A DNA stretch of 64,000 nt from Isoetes taiwanensis (GCA_021234155.1 JAJEKV010000003.1:6632413-6696412); one strand, 5' to 3'; counted from the stretch's first letter, positions 1 to 13,139 are shown. Numbers and translations: made by a program. The notes: generated from the letters alone by a model not told the origin.

Positions 1-3000
1 GATTAGGAATAGGGAAAAGATTATGAATTGAATGATATATAGAAAAAGGCACATACTAGAAGAAAAATCATGGAAACAATATGATTCAGAACTAACAGGA
101 AACTACTAAGCTCAAGAACAGAAATACATAGGCCGCATTTGACAGAAAGGAAAAATAAGCAAAGGAAAAGAAGGGAAAGAAGATTTAATTAAAGGCAAAA
201 GAATGCCACAGTCCAACAAGTGGCTATGATTTCACGAAACAAAAGTTATTACCACACAAAGATGCCACTTTAAATTTCAAAACTATCTGCTCTTCTAGGA
301 TGCATTCCACCACCAATTGATATCCGTTTTCTTGTATCAATCCCCACTGGCCCTCATAAAGCTGCAAGACAAAAATGGGCTTAAGTAAACATGCTATGTT
401 AGAGCGAGGATGTTGTGTTTGTCGTGTGATTTTTGCGCAAAAGCAACAGACCACGAAATAATATCGTGTAAAAATTAGAATAATTAGAATGCTCGTTGAA
501 AAGGAAAGGCAAATAATTTATTGCAAAGTTGTAATTAAAAGAAGTCATAAGTCATGTCCTTCTACATTTAGAACTGTAGTACAAACAGTAGACACTTGGT
601 TGGATTTGAAAAGGTGATGGTAGATATAATGAACAAATTAGACATCAAAAAACATGAAGGTGATGTTGGAATTTGCCATATTGGCATGGATCTTAGCCAA
701 TATCTATTGACATGTAAATTGAGTTCTACATTTCAAGTTGATGCTTTATGTTTGATACGATTCATATTTGTGAAGGGGGGAGTGTAGCTTTCATGTTGAA
801 GTATTCAATGGAGTGTATGTGGTGATTTAGAAAATGTTTTGAAGAAAGAGGCATGGATTATGTAATAACTTGTGGAGAATATTCATTGCAATGAGTTCAA
901 ATGGTCTTATTGTATACAACCAAAGGCGAGGGCTAGAATGATTGCACTAATTACTTGTCTAAAAGTAAATGCATGTCAAAAAATGCAATAAAGAAAGTGG
1001 AACTAAGCAACCTGCAAATTTCAATCTGCTTTTGCAAGTGGCTCTTATCTTTGATCGAAGTTGTCAACATTGCAAAGTCTTTAGTAAGTGAGAAGCAATA
1101 TGTTTTGTATAGGGGTAATTAAATTAATAACTTGAGGATACATGTTTAGTTTCCAGTCAAATCAACCATTTACACATTTCCAACTTCCCAACCATTTACA
1201 CAATCCCAACTTCCCAAGCCTAGCAAACAATAAGAATAAGGAAATATTGCTAACAGTGTATTAAGTTTCAGCTCCCAAGCCTCGGAAACAATAAAAATAA
1301 GGAAATATTGCTAACGTTTCAGCATGCATGAGGAGCAGATCTTATTCACCTCTCTAACAATGGCGGTTTAGGCAGATTGCCACAGAACAATTATAGGAAG
1401 ACATCAAATTCGAGCAAATAAATAGTCCTACACGAAAATTTCAAGACCGATGGCATGTGGGCTCTATATAAAAAATGGGCTCTTCACCATAATATTCACA
1501 ACATTGGGTTGAAGGCAGTAAATAGATCTCCCTTTCTTTAACTCAAGTTACCCAAACAAAATGTTAAACAAAATGTTTGATGGATTTGATGGGTACCATG
1601 ATTATTCAGTAAGCAAAATACCCCAATTTGCAAGGTCGAGGAAATCTACCATGCCTACCTGCTATTGTGAACCTGCATATTGCTAAGCATCCTGTCTGCA
1701 TCTAAGGACGTTAAAAAACTATAATCACTTATGCAATCATTTATGCAGACTTTCAATCTTAACCTTAGAAGACCTACGTATGAAGATATACATTTCCAAC
1801 TGGAATAAATTGCAGATCCACCATAATATTCCTCAAATCTCCACATAATATTCCTCAAATCTCCACAGATCCAAACTTGCAGCAAATGGCCTTTTTCTAT
1901 TTTACCTATGCGATATATGGAGAACCTAACATAAACAACCCTCTAATCCCTATGTAGATGTTAATGAATCGATAAAGAAATTGTCTAGAAGCTCCAAATG
2001 GCTCCCAAAATATCAAAGAAGGCTCCAATATATAACTCAGCCCACAAAATGAATCATCAACATGATGCTAAATCAAGTTTAAGCCTGGGTATTTTACTGT
2101 GAGCTTTTGGAGCGTTAAGAGGAGCAACATTTTCACAAAGCTATAAGAAATGATATCTTCAAAAAGCTCAAAGATGGAAAGAAATACCATTGAAAACAAA
2201 AGCTATAAGAAATGATATGTTCAAAAAGCTCAAAGGTGGAAAGAAATACCATGCAAAATTGTCCAGAGCTCTGAAACTCATCTCCATTACAAAGTATGAT
2301 GAAGCAAATGAAATACAGGACTCTAATTCTAGACCCAGCTCTGCTAATGGTTCAATACAAAGCGATGCACTAATTGCCTTCTCACCTTGATTATGTTGTA
2401 GCAGAAAGCATGACACCCCATGGCCTGCAAAAACCAATAACTGCAAAATTGTAGTTGCTAAGAACATATTAGAAACGACTTGTATAAGGTCAAACACCCT
2501 AAGCTATACCACATCACAGAAAAGTATGCAAACCATTCGTCAAGTCTCAAAGCATACGACCTAGAAATTGGTATGCAATGCCTATGGATTGATCAAGGAG
2601 GAACTCTAAAACTCAACAAAACATGTAGCAATTATTTAAGAAGTTGTTACCTAATATGATACTAAAGCACAATCTAAGAAACAAATTATAATGCGAAAAA
2701 AACCATACTTCTTATTGCTAGAAACAATTAAAATAAATAGGATGATTTGGAATGAGTTCAAATTCATTCTTGCTTTAGAGGCCTGAACCGAGTCCTTGTT
2801 CTGCAATAACTATTTGCAGAGCAATTGTCGATTACAGATTACAGATGAACCATAGGAACAATCAATAAAGAATAGGGTGATTTTGCAATATACCTTGGAG
2901 CATAGTTATCTGACTACTTTATCCAGGCCCTTGTTTTTAAAAAGCTTGATAAAATGAAGATGGCAAGTTTTATAGTAGAAACCAGAAATTATAAAGTTTC

Positions 3001-5249
3001 CAACCTGAAAGGTAACTCCTTCCGTAATGTCATCAAAATGCAGCAAGACACCTTCCAGAAAGAAATGCACGCAATAAGATAAACTGAATGATATTTATCG
3101 TTCACTGCATGAAAAGCACATGAAATTATTATATAGCAGCACTTAATATATAGGCAAATCAAAGAAGTACTTTGAGAAAAAGCATGAAAGACAATGGCAA
3201 TTTATGTGGCAGGATACAATATAGGTGAAAAGAATAATAGAGACCCATATCAAAAGTCATCTTGGCCAACTCATGAACTTGTGAAGACCATCCAAATCAC
3301 TTAGCAAGTTTGCACCAGGGGGAAGTTCTAAATGATATGCATTCCCTAGAACCATCCGGAAGCATCCAGGTCCTGGATCTTGCATTTCAAAATTTAATAG
3401 TTGATCCAATTCTTGCACCAGGGCAAGCAATCACATGCAAGCACCATAATACCTCTTTGATGCACAAATCTAATGGATACCAGAGAAGTTGCAAGGCACA
3501 AATCGCAAAACTCTATAACTTCCCTTCTACAGACCTGGTTGCCCAAAGACCAATAGCAAAATCTTAAAACCTATTAAGCCTTAAAAATCTTGAAATCTTG
3601 AACCTTCTTGTCGGATCAGCTAGATACCGTTAGGTTTTGCTGCCTTAAAGCTTATCTTAGAGACAAAGTTCTATAAAAGGAAGACTCGAATAAAACTCCA
3701 TAAATGGATCTTCGCTACGTCATCAACCAGGATGAAGCTGTAAACTCATCTGCACCGATCGAGAACGTTAAGACATATGCTTGGAGAAATAAAAATTCCA
3801 TCCAAAATCATACAAAATAGAAATCTAGTGAAGGGTCGGAAATCATAAAACCTAAAATTTTTAATTCTTATCTATTCCGACAATGTTCAGAAGAAAAATA
3901 TGGGCCATCCTTATCCACAGGGAAAAATGCATACAACAAACAGAGCCATAGAATTGCCTGAATAATATGAATAACTTGTCATACAACTCGCCGTGCAAAT
4001 TGCAGCTGCTTACCCTATAAATATACTTGAAGATGCTTGCTGAAGCAGAGCAAATCAAAAGTAGGACCTCTACTGCATGAAATCTGCAAAGATGCATGCA
4101 AATTTATGATCAAACAATATTTTATCAAAGCGATGCCCCAACTGCCAGTTTCGAGAAACACAGTTTCAAGAATATGGCACAACCTAATAGAAAGATAGGA
4201 CCTAGCATCATCTTAAATAACTAGGATTTGGACGCCTGGATGACGGTAAACACACAAAAAATAGGCTCGGGGATCTTCTCGAACACATGCCGAACATGCA
4301 TGGACCAAACCATGAAACAAAAACCATAAGTTTTCGTTTTCGATTGCTGGGAATTCGGGAAATTTATCCGGGGACTAAAAACCTTCAAAACCTTAGAAAA
4401 ATAGCTTAACCAAAAATTCCAAAAAGTTTCTTACCGAACCGGAAAATCCAAATTTAAACAATAGATACTCCTGGCAATATCGGCAACTAATTTATTAACA
4501 TGAATCGAACAAGAAAAGCGCTTTCTTCCTCTTCAACAAGGCTAGCAAATTTGTAAGAATTTTACTCAATATATGAATAATGAAATAGGAGCTTATAACA
4601 GAGCATTGTAATCTCTAACCGGAGAAACCTCAAAAAGGGTTGTAAAGAAGCACCGAAAGTTCAGCCTCTGTAGATATCCTTCAGTAAAACCCATAGACGC
4701 TCTTTATTATCAGCAATGTACAAATATTATTCCACAAATGCGAAAATGCCAGTTTCTTTTTCACTACAGTACAGCCATGGAGTTCGATTTCATAACAATC
4801 AAGGCAAAGTACATGACAAGATCAGTGAACTTACATTAGCATCAGGCCTTTGAAAATATTGAGAATGTCAAAGCCATTCTAAATAACTCGATTGACATAA
4901 CTATTATGAGAATTTTCACAGTTTACAAACCTTTACACTTTAAAGAAAATTTAGGTTCAATTTATTATCCATTAATTTTCAATATGTTTTATTTCATCAA
5001 AAACAAACTATTCAATAGTTATTACTAAAACATAAACATGTTCAATTTCAATTTAAAATTATCTTCTTTAAATATTAAAAAAAAATAACATTTTAATTAT
5101 ATAGAGTTTATCTTAGATGAGAATTTAATTCTAAAAGATTAGTGAATATTAGTTTAGAAAGCAATTTTATGCTTTAGTTTCCATCATACTTTTGATCTAA
5201 AAATAAATTGAATAAATTATTAAAATTGGCAAAGTTAAAAATACATATA
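1..5249. other. AT-rich region without recognisable gene
   Basis: No reading frame here resembles a known protein. Small direct duplications are visible: a ~44-bp unit ending in a run reading 'aaggaaatattgctaac' occurs near 1222 and 1274; a 22-bp unit is doubled near 1822-1866; and a ~57-bp unit is doubled at about 2140-2253. Part of 4330-4460 is related, in reverse, to 58080-58200, and 5060-5240 is related, in reverse, to 30200-30300. These suggest old dispersed repeats. Confidence 0.5.
2140..2253 (+). repeat. Two-copy ~59-bp tandem duplication
   Basis: Two adjacent near-identical copies begin with 'agctataagaaatgatat'. Read on the plus strand each encodes a similar basic peptide (KAIRND.FKKLK.GKKYH). 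The first copy ends in a stop and the second continues into a 66-residue frame ending at 2390. I do not recognise the peptide; it may be chance or part of a lost exon. Confidence 0.5.
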
Positions 5250-6015
5250 ATCTTAATAGGGCAATTTATAAAGATGCCCTTCTATTTTATCTAAATTGTG
5301 AAAATACCCCAGTATTCTCATAAATTATAGAAAGGCCCCTATGTCCAGCTCCCATCTCCAGAAATACACTGCACGGCATAGCCAGAGATTGGTGAATGGC
5401 CGCAGAAACTTGAGACTTGAGCTTGATTTGCTTATATGGTTTAGCAATCGCTGGTTTAACTCTTTTCAAAGAGCATTGCCTTGCATCTTCCATATCCTTC
5501 AGCAGCAAAAGCTACTTGGAAGATTATCAAGCAGCTGAATTCCCTCTGCAAGCTTTCCTGTAGAAGCTGCGGCAGACCCACCGTGCAATGCATCACTAAC
5601 AAATTGTGTAGCGGTTTTGGTTGCATTCTCACCACAATTTGGGAACTGTCCTATCATTTTGAAGAGCTTCTATGGGTGGGCGATGGCAAACCATAGAAGG
5701 CGATGGCAGATGTGGCTAGAGCCATAGTCTTGAGAAGACATGCAATTCCGTTCGATTCATATAGAAACGATTTCGCCATATCATTCCATTCCAATCATTT
5801 ATGGTCATTATGGCCCGTTGCATAAAGCCTGAACTTAAAAGAAAGCGTTCATGGAGCTGCCAGTGATTTTGGCAAAAGCTCCACTGGATTTCGGCTGGCC
5901 CTGCTGCGGACCAAATCGCAGGGCAAGGGCATTTCTATAAATTATAGAAATACAGGGGTATTTTTATAATTTAAGTAAAATACTAGGGCATTTTTGTAAT
6001 TTGTCCATCTTAATA
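5250..6015. mobile_element. Mutator-type TIR element with 9-bp target duplication
   Basis: The element proper is 5259-6006 (748 bp). It is flanked by a perfect 9-bp direct repeat, ATCTTAATA, at 5250-5258 and 6007-6015. The first ~80 bases and the last ~80 bases are imperfect inverted copies of each other, starting GGGCAATTTATAAAGATGCCC-like on the left and GGACAAATTACAAAAATGCCC-like on the right strand. A 9-bp duplication with long inverted ends is typical of Mutator-like elements. There is no transposase, so the copy is non-autonomous. The interior is less AT-rich than the ends and has short minus-strand coding-like stretches, which raises the possibility of captured gene pieces. Confidence 0.85.
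5340..5700 (-). pseudogene. Possible captured gene fragment inside the Mutator-type element
   Basis: The minus strand between about 5690 and 5340 reads as two coding-like blocks separated by a frame break near 5510. One contains a GGSAAASTGKLAEGIQLLDN-like stretch, the other a lysine-rich stretch followed by SQVSAAIHQSL. I do not recognise the parent gene. Capture of host gene pieces is known for Mutator-like elements (Pack-MULEs), and the base composition differs from the AT-rich ends. It could equally be a degenerate internal part of an autonomous relative. Confidence 0.3.
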
Positions 6016-6049
6016 TGGCATTCTTGACGCATATCTATTAATTTTTAAT

Positions 6050-7100
6050 AAATCCAAATTTTCCCAGTTGTTGGTGGATTCCTTTGGGTGATGGTCATGC
6101 AGATTGTCCCCTGGTCTCTTCTGTCCATCCATTGATGCAACGTCGGTGGCGAGCAGCAGGTGTGCTCACGGTATCTGCATGGTATAATGAGACAAGATTG
6201 GTGACGTGGAATGAGTTCAAATTGAAGTTCCTTCTCCTTTGTTGGGACCGAAGCATTTGGGAAAAAGTAGCTGCTACTCTTCCTCCACACCCACAAGACG
6301 TGGCTCCCCAGCTCTCGGTGGTTCATGGCAGTGTTAAGGAGGAGCACCTGGTGCACTCGATGTATGTGGTCCTGCTTCATCCTGAGGTGTTGCCTCCATC
6401 GCCAAAGTGGCCTTTAGTTATCCCCGAGCCTCATCGTAAAGCAGTTTGGCGATGGGTATGGGATAAATTGCTTCATCCTAAGTTATCCATTTTATGGTGG
6501 CAGATCACTCATAGATGCGTGCGGGTAAACAGATTTCGTCCAGAAGTCTCCGTGATCTGCCCTCTTTGCACGCAGAGGGATGAGACAATTGAGCACTGCT
6601 TTTTCTTGTGTCACCATGTTCGACCTGCTTGGCAGTGGCTTCTGAGTCTTTTCCATTGTGACTTGAATAGTCAGCAGGTCCTATTGTCAGTCTATCCTAG
6701 TTCTTGGGACAAGTTGGCAAAGAGGGCTTTCCACTTAGCATCTGCTTGGATCATCGGGTCCATCTGGAAGAGACGAAATCTCCTCATCTTCAAGGGACAA
6801 CTCTTTTCAGATACGCAAGTGCTTAGCGATGCCCGTAGTCGCATTGTGAAGGCTTACAAATGTTCTTCCTTGAAGGATGACATCAAAAGTGTCATTTGGG
6901 AGCAATATCTTCAGATTCACACCTACTCATAGCAATCAGTTGTCCTCATGGTCATCTGTATTTTCTGCTTTTCTATGTTAGGTATGTGGTGGGTAGTGTT
7001 GCTCTAGTGGATATCTTCTCCACTGGGTTTTGAGTCCCCAATGTACTCTTTGTATTCTTTTGAGTAATAAAGGTCCACGTTCATCAAAAAAAAAAAAAAA
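6050..7100 (+). mobile_element. 5'-truncated L1-type LINE, 3' end with poly(A)
   Basis: The segment contains the C-terminal part of a non-LTR retrotransposon reverse-transcriptase protein (6050-6932), a ~150-base 3' untranslated stretch with an AATAAA-like signal (gtaataaagg near 7065), and a run of about 16 A at 7086-7101. 5' truncation and an A tail are the normal signature of LINE insertion by target-primed reverse transcription. No clear target duplication was found; the upstream edge lies just right of the Mutator-type element and the A tail abuts the tandem repeat array. Confidence 0.8.
6084..6932 (+). pseudogene. LINE ORF2 C-terminus with RVT-type zinc-binding region
   Basis: A 282-residue open frame. 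It carries the plant LINE tail: an aromatic block WRWVWDKLLHPKLSILWWQ, then a Cys/His cluster C-P-L-C...H-C...C-H-H (CPLCTQRDETIEHCFFLC) typical of the zinc-binding region found at the end of plant LINE reverse transcriptases, then WIIGSIWKRRNLLIFKG. The catalytic reverse transcriptase and endonuclease parts are missing because the insertion is 5' truncated, so the apparent start codon is not a real start. It cannot be an active protein. Confidence 0.8.
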
Positions 7101-8727
7101 ATGGTAGGTGGCACTAGGATGGTGAGGCTAAAAAGGCCATGCCCCTAGAGTTGCCCCTAGGACCTAGACTTCCTAAGGCGGGATTAAATCATGCCTACAA
7201 AGTGTGCATGTAAGGCAAAAGTTTTGCCCAACGGATGTGTGGTGAGTTGGTATATGCCTAATAATGCCAAAATAAATGTGCATTTCATCATGGGTTCAAA
7301 CCTTGCCAATATGTTTATCTTTGGGAGTTGGTTATTGGGGGTATACGATGATGATCCCCCACGTGGTAGAACTTAAAAGCCTATATGTGTCCTCCACTTG
7401 GCTTGCCGCAAGGTAGTGGGATAAACTAGCTAGTCTGTACAAGATTAGTCTAGTATGGACCTTAACCAAAGTAATAAAAAGACAATGGGACTATGGTAGA
7501 TGGCACTAGGATGGTGAAGCTAAAAAGGCCATGCCCCTAGAGTTGCCCCTAGGACCTAGACTTCCTAAGGCGGGATTAAATCCTGCCTACAAAGTGTGCA
7601 TGTAAGGCAAACGTTTTTCCCAACGAATGTGTGGTGAGTTGGTATATGTGTAATAATGTCAAAATAAATGTGCATTTGGACATGGGTTCAAACCTTGCCA
7701 ATGTATGTCTTATCTTTGGGAGTTGGTTATTGGGGGTATACGATGATGATCCCCGATGTGGTAGAACTTAAAAGCCTATACGTGTCCTCCACTTTGGCTG
7801 CCGCAAGGTAGTGGGATAAGCTAGCTAGTCTGTACAAGATTAGTCAGTATGGACCTTAAACAAAGTAATAAAAAACAATGGGACTATGGTAGGTTGCACT
7901 AGCTTTGGCTGCCGCAAGGTAGTGGGATAAACTAGTTAGTCTGTACAAGATTAGTCTAGTATGGACCTTAAATAAAGTAATAAAAAAACAATGGGACTAT
8001 GGTAGGTGGCACTAGGATGGTGAGGCTAAAAAGCCATGCCCTAGAGTTGCCCCTAGGACCTAGACTTCCTAAAGCGGGATTAAATCCTGCCTACAAAGTG
8101 TGCATGTGAGGCAAAAGTTTTGCCCAACGGATGTGTGGTGAGTTGATATATGCCTAATAATACCAAAATAAATGTGCATTTTTGCCAATGTATGTTTATC
8201 TTTCGGAGTTGGTTATTGGGGGTATACGATGATGATCCCCGACGTGGTAGAACTTAAAAGCCTATGCGTGTCCTCCACTTTGGCTGCCGCAAGGTAGTGG
8301 GATAAACTAGCTAGTCTGTACAAGATTAGTCTAGTACGGACCTTAAACAAAGTAATAAAAAACAATGGGACTATGGTAGGTGGCACTAGGATGGTGAGGC
8401 TAAAAAGCCTTGCCCTAGAGTTGCCCCTAGGACCTAGACTTCCTAAGGCAGGATTAAATCCTGCCTACAAAGTGTGCATGTAAGGCAAAAGTTTTGCCTT
8501 ACGGATGTGTGGTGAGTTGGTATATGCCTAATAATGCCAAAATAAATGTGCATTTGGTCATGGGTTCAAACCTTGCCAATGTATGTTTATCTTTGGGAGT
8601 TGGTTATTGGGGGTATACGATGATGATCCCCGACGTGGTAGAACTTAAAAGCCTATACGTGTCCTCCACTTTGGCTGCCGCAAGGAAGTGGGATAAACTA
8701 CCTAGTCTGTGCATTTGGTCATGGGTT
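7101..8727 (+). repeat. ~390-bp tandem repeat, five units (one shortened)
   Basis: Units begin with 'atggtaggtggcactagg' at about 7101, 7493, 7886, 7999 and 8373. Full units are about 374-393 bp. The third, at 7886-7998, is an internally deleted copy of only ~113 bp. The last ends near 8708 and is followed by a short piece of the same unit out of order (gcatttggtcatgggttcatggg). Each full unit carries a GGGTTCAAACC motif like a pol III B box, some 45 bases after a GTGGTGAGTTGG stretch faintly like an A box, so the unit might derive from a SINE. No protein is encoded. Confidence 0.85.
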
Positions 8728-10600
8728 CATGGGTCCTTAGGTGGAACATGACCAAACCCGTCTAACTCCTCCAAAATCGTTTCTATGAGGATTCAGACTT
8801 TGGCACAGGACTTTGCAACTGTGGCAAGCTTGGATGATGATCAATCTGTTTTTCTTTTGCAAAATAATATTAGATGGTTTTCACACATTTTTTCAAGCTT
8901 ATAAAAGTAGCCTCTAAGATCTGGATATATGTGTTTCAAGTTTGAAAGGACGAAACTGATAGGTCTGAGCTAGGCACAATTTTGGTGCGTGATTATACAT
9001 TTGATGTCATGAAAATAGTTGAGTAATGGAAGATTTATCATTGCAGAAAAGACCACTAAATTCCTTTATCTAGATTAGGATTAAGAATCTTGATTAATTG
9101 AGGTTCTGCATGAATAGCTTTAAGGAAATATCAGGGAACTTTCATGGCTGGTATCTACAGAATCTGCAAAGGCATTGAATGCATGGGTTTAAAACCCCAG
9201 ACTGATTTGATATAGAATTTATAACATTAGTAGACGCATGGAGTAATGGGGTTGAGAGTCTCTGAGTATTGCTGCTCTAATATAATGCATGAAAACAGGT
9301 TGCATGTACTCTACAAGAATAGATATCGAATGAATTTTCCAGTTTTTTTTAACTGCACTTGACACTATTAAAGGGTCTATAAATTTCTAGGCATGTGAAA
9401 ATGGGCATATAACTGGGTTTAGAAGATGTAATATGCACAAATGGTGTAGTCATGCAAAAAACATGCATATTGCAGTATTTGAAAGGCATAGGAAATGTAG
9501 ACGATGTAAATGGCATAAAACCAGGTTCATGGCCAGTTTGCAAACATTATTGCAACCTGACTAAAGCCTATGGACTAGTGTTGGGGGAAGGTAATGCACA
9601 TTCTTAACTACATATGGTAGTTTAAAAGTCCTTTTAATTTCTGAACGCACATAGTAGGGCCTAGAAGGCATAATTAACGCACAGGATGTAGTTAAACAGA
9701 ATAAACATGCATATTGCAGTATTTCAATGTAAGGGATGTGATTATCGTATGACCATGCTTATGGTCGAGACTGAATTACTACTGTAGGCTTAGTAAGACC
9801 TATGGCCCCATGCATGTGAATGGCATCATGCATGTGAATGGCAAAGTAATATTAGGATTACATTTGGTTTAAGACATGGTAAGCATTCTGCAAGCTTATA
9901 GCATGATTTGTAAGTTTTTAGTCAAAAGAGGCACAAGTGTCATGAATAGATAAATACACATCTTGATGCAAAACTGAAGGCATTATGCAGAAATTACTTG
10001 GCCAATGGAAGGTTTATTTGTTTATTATAATTTCTCCATTCTTTGTTCACTCTTGGTTAAGCAATAAGGCTTGATTTAGATCTGATCTGTCTGTTTCGCA
10101 TAGTAGTGAAGTCTCTTGAATGACATCATTTAGAAAAAGATATAAATGCTCTGGCTGAATAGTACAATAAGAAATTAAGGAAGCAATGCACTCTTTGTGC
10201 AAATGACCTTCATAAACTATTGCACATGGAACGGGCCTGAATATTTAAAAGGAGCAGATCCATTAATAGGAATTGTTCGGATGAGTATGTTTTAGAGAAA
10301 AACCTCTGAAGAAAGAAGAAAGAACCTGTATAAATCTGAATATTAGAAGCAGATTATGACTTGCATGTCATATTATGGGAATATAGTGTTAGCGTGGATG
10401 GTGAATGGTTGCATTTCAACTCCTTTCTCTAGAGAGGTGCAGCTTGTAGTTCCTTTGGTTTTGGTTACAGAAATACATTTAATAATGGGAAATAAAGGTA
10501 TGTGAACTGGACGGATCTTTAAGTTTCTCCTGACCTAGTTCAGGAACTGATAAGTCCGGATTTACCGAGATGGTAAGGATGGATGCTTCGAGTAGGTTCT
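8728..10600. other. No gene or clear repeat recognised
   Basis: Moderately AT-rich sequence with many stops in all frames. A phrase 'catgcatattgcagtattt' occurs twice (about 9463 and 9706), suggesting an old internal duplication. Nothing else could be assigned. Confidence 0.4.
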
Positions 10601-10609
10601 TGAGATCCC

Positions 10610-10715
10610 CTTGATTTGCAAAGATTATCCCAAGATTCCTCTAGATTCCCCAAGTTTGTACATAGATTCTCTCAAATTCCCTTGGATTCTATGCATATTC
10701 CCCTAGATTACCCAA
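10610..10715 (+). repeat. Degenerate AGATTCC-type short repeat array
   Basis: About 100 bases made of imperfect copies of agattcccc / agattcct. The same motif appears in the opposite orientation (gaatctagggg) at 13143-13375, so the two arrays face each other. Confidence 0.6.
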
Positions 10716-10904
10716 CATTGCATGGAATGATGCCAAACCACTACTCATTGGAAAGCATTTGATGAGAGGAATCCAAGAACGTGGGTCCCACTTTGATCCG
10801 AGACCTCCACCGCAAGATAAAGTCATTTGAAGGCGACGCAAAAAAGGAAGCTTCCAAGAAAGCTTCATAATTAATGAGTTGCCACCTCACTATCTTTTCA
10901 TTAA

Positions 10905-11120
10905 ATAAAGGGTGCCACCTCACCTCCTTTAATATAAAAAAATTCTAATTTAATAAAAAAATGAATGGCTAGGATTTCTCCTTCCCCCTTTGATCTAATG
11001 GTTAAGATTGGTTGCACCAAATCCACTTTTGAGGAAGCTTCCTTGCACTTTCCTTATAAAAATTAAGGCCATGATTTCGCCTCCCCTTTTGATCCAATGG
11101 TCCAGGGATGTGTTGCACGC
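10905..11120 (+). repeat. Direct-repeat block and diverged ~95-bp doublet
   Basis: The string 'cacctcacctcctttaatat' starts near 10915 and recurs at about 13110 followed by the same poly(A)/ctaatttaat tail. Just downstream, 'ggctaggatttctccttccc' (10967) and 'ggccatgatttcgcctcccc' (11067) begin two diverged copies of a ~95-bp unit. The interval between the 10.9 and 13.1 kb direct repeats may be an insertion or a segmental duplication. Confidence 0.45.
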
Positions 11121-11239
11121 CCTCATGTATGGCCATGCATGCCCCATGCATGACCCATCTATAATCCAATGGCTCACGTTGCGCCACTCAATCAATGCCC
11201 CCAATTCGATGGTAGAGAAGAGTGTTACATATTTTTAAC

Positions 11240-12090
11240 ATGTCATATACACCATGGGTACATCGTTTTCAAGGCACACATATAATAATTTTATACATAC
11301 AAGAAATTTATCGTGGCAGCCAAGGCCCCAAAGCGAACATTTCTCTTTACTGATTCATTTACAGGGGTGGATTTTTGTGAGTTATAGCTTGGTGTCAGTT
11401 CAAAACCAAAACATCTTGAAGTCAAGCAGGCCCTAACCGACAATGTTGGTTTTATAAAACAACTCATTGTGCAGTATGAATTCAAGCTAATGATTCATTT
11501 GTAAGGAGTTTAAATCCTAAGGTCAATGTGAATACTAATTCAATTATCAAGGTTAACATGGCTAAATATTGGATTGTGTGGAGTATACAATTTCTAAGGT
11601 TAATGTGGATAAGAACTCAATTCCTAAGGTTAATGTGGATAATTAGGCATTAAATACTTCCGGCATACATTGTGGGGATTAGGGTCCATATAGAATTGTG
11701 ATGAATTCTAACTAGCAATTGTGTTTATGGAATTAAATACTTAGGTGATGAATTCTAACTAGCAATTGTGTTTATGGAATTAAATACTTAGGAAATGAAG
11801 TCATAATACCAAGCAGTTTCTAGTTAGTATTATATGACTAGCAACAACTGTACAGAATTCATAATTGTAGATGTAATGTGCGGATAAGAGCCTGTAATAT
11901 AAGAAAAAAATAGAATACTTGCAAAGCTTTTCCCGAGCTGTCAAAAAAAAAATAAAGCCCCAAAGCAACAATAGCTGAGGCATCATCCAAGCGTTGGGCT
12001 GCTCACAACAGAGATTTACAGAAACAATTGGATTTACAGAAATAGAGGTTTTACAGGGAACGACGACAATCAAGTAAATGCGTTGTCGGA
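11240..12090. other. No gene recognised; short direct repeats
   Basis: A ~50-bp unit ('gatgaattctaactagcaat...ttaaatactta') is doubled around 11700-11790, and a 'ctaaggttaatgtggataa' phrase is repeated around 11596-11640. No supported coding region. Confidence 0.4.
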
Positions 12091-12439
12091 GTTTATAGTC
12101 TGTAGCACGAACCAGCAGAGCATCCTCCATTCACAGATGCTGAGACAGTTCGGTGGTCTAATTGAAGAAATATAGAAACCTGTCTGTCTGTAAGGCCATA
12201 TCTGATAAATCCAAAAACGAAAAGAAAGGAGAAAACCAGAAACTTCTTGATGTCATAGCTGTAGCTAGAAAACAGAGCAGAGAATGACGCCTTCTTGTTG
12301 CCATAGCCATAGTCGAAAGTAGAAAGGGAAAGCCACTTGCCTTCTGTAAGCTCCTCGCTGTGCCGTTTTGGTATGGGCAGGGCAATACATGACAAATAAT
12401 GAGTTTTTCTTCGGTCGTTTTTGAAGATCTGCTGCAGCC

Positions 12440-12830
12440 GATGAGCTAAAAGAGCTCTGCAGGCGATGAGCACCGGAGCCAAAACCTCCATTGAAGCACC
12501 AGAGTCTTTTTTTTGCATCCACTGAGGCTGCCATTACTTACCATAGCTTCCATATTCCATTTTGTTCGACGACCGCCATTCGAAGAAGAGAAATTAGGCC
12601 TACCCCCTGTATTTAAGCATGGACCAAAATCACAGGGCCTTGCTTGCTCCAAGCAAACATCAGCCACAGATTTCTCAGCTCTACTATTCTCCACTCTAGG
12701 TTTGATGTAAGGCTCAAATATGCAAGATCAGCTTTACCTTCTGATGTTTTCTCCTTTACAGAACTTTTGAAAAACCCAAGAACTCCCTTATCTTTAAAAG
12801 CTTGCTTCATGGAAGATCGGCCGGAGAAGA
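12440..12830 (-). pseudogene. Candidate plant exon(s), parent gene unknown
   Basis: On the minus strand, a basic stretch (KQAFKDKGVLGFFKSSVKEK) at about 12810-12740 is followed, after a frame break, by a block ending FSSSNGGRRTKWNMEAM at about 12555. That block is directly followed by a good plant splice donor, ATG|GTAAGTAATGG. This looks like a real exon or one recently lost from a gene. I do not recognise the protein. Frame breaks within ~400 bases argue for a pseudogene or fragment. Confidence 0.3.
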
Positions 12831-13139
12831 TCTAGCATAATAAAAAGTCGCACCGGATGAAGTTAGTTCTTTGGCGGACTTATAGGCTTAAGAGCAGAGA
12901 GCCAGTTTACCTAAATTGCTTGTTGGACATTTGGCCATATGCATCATTTGGCCTTGGAACAGGATGTATCGCTGCCGCTGCCGCTGTCAAGCGTCGAAGC
13001 AGTGATATGAGATTATACGTGGCATTTGAATAAACAAAAGGATTGCGGCGCAGAAAAAATAGGAGGGACGAAAAAGAAAAATTACAAACTGCTTTATATA
13101 TGTTTTGATAATGATCCACCTCACCTCCTTTAATATAAA

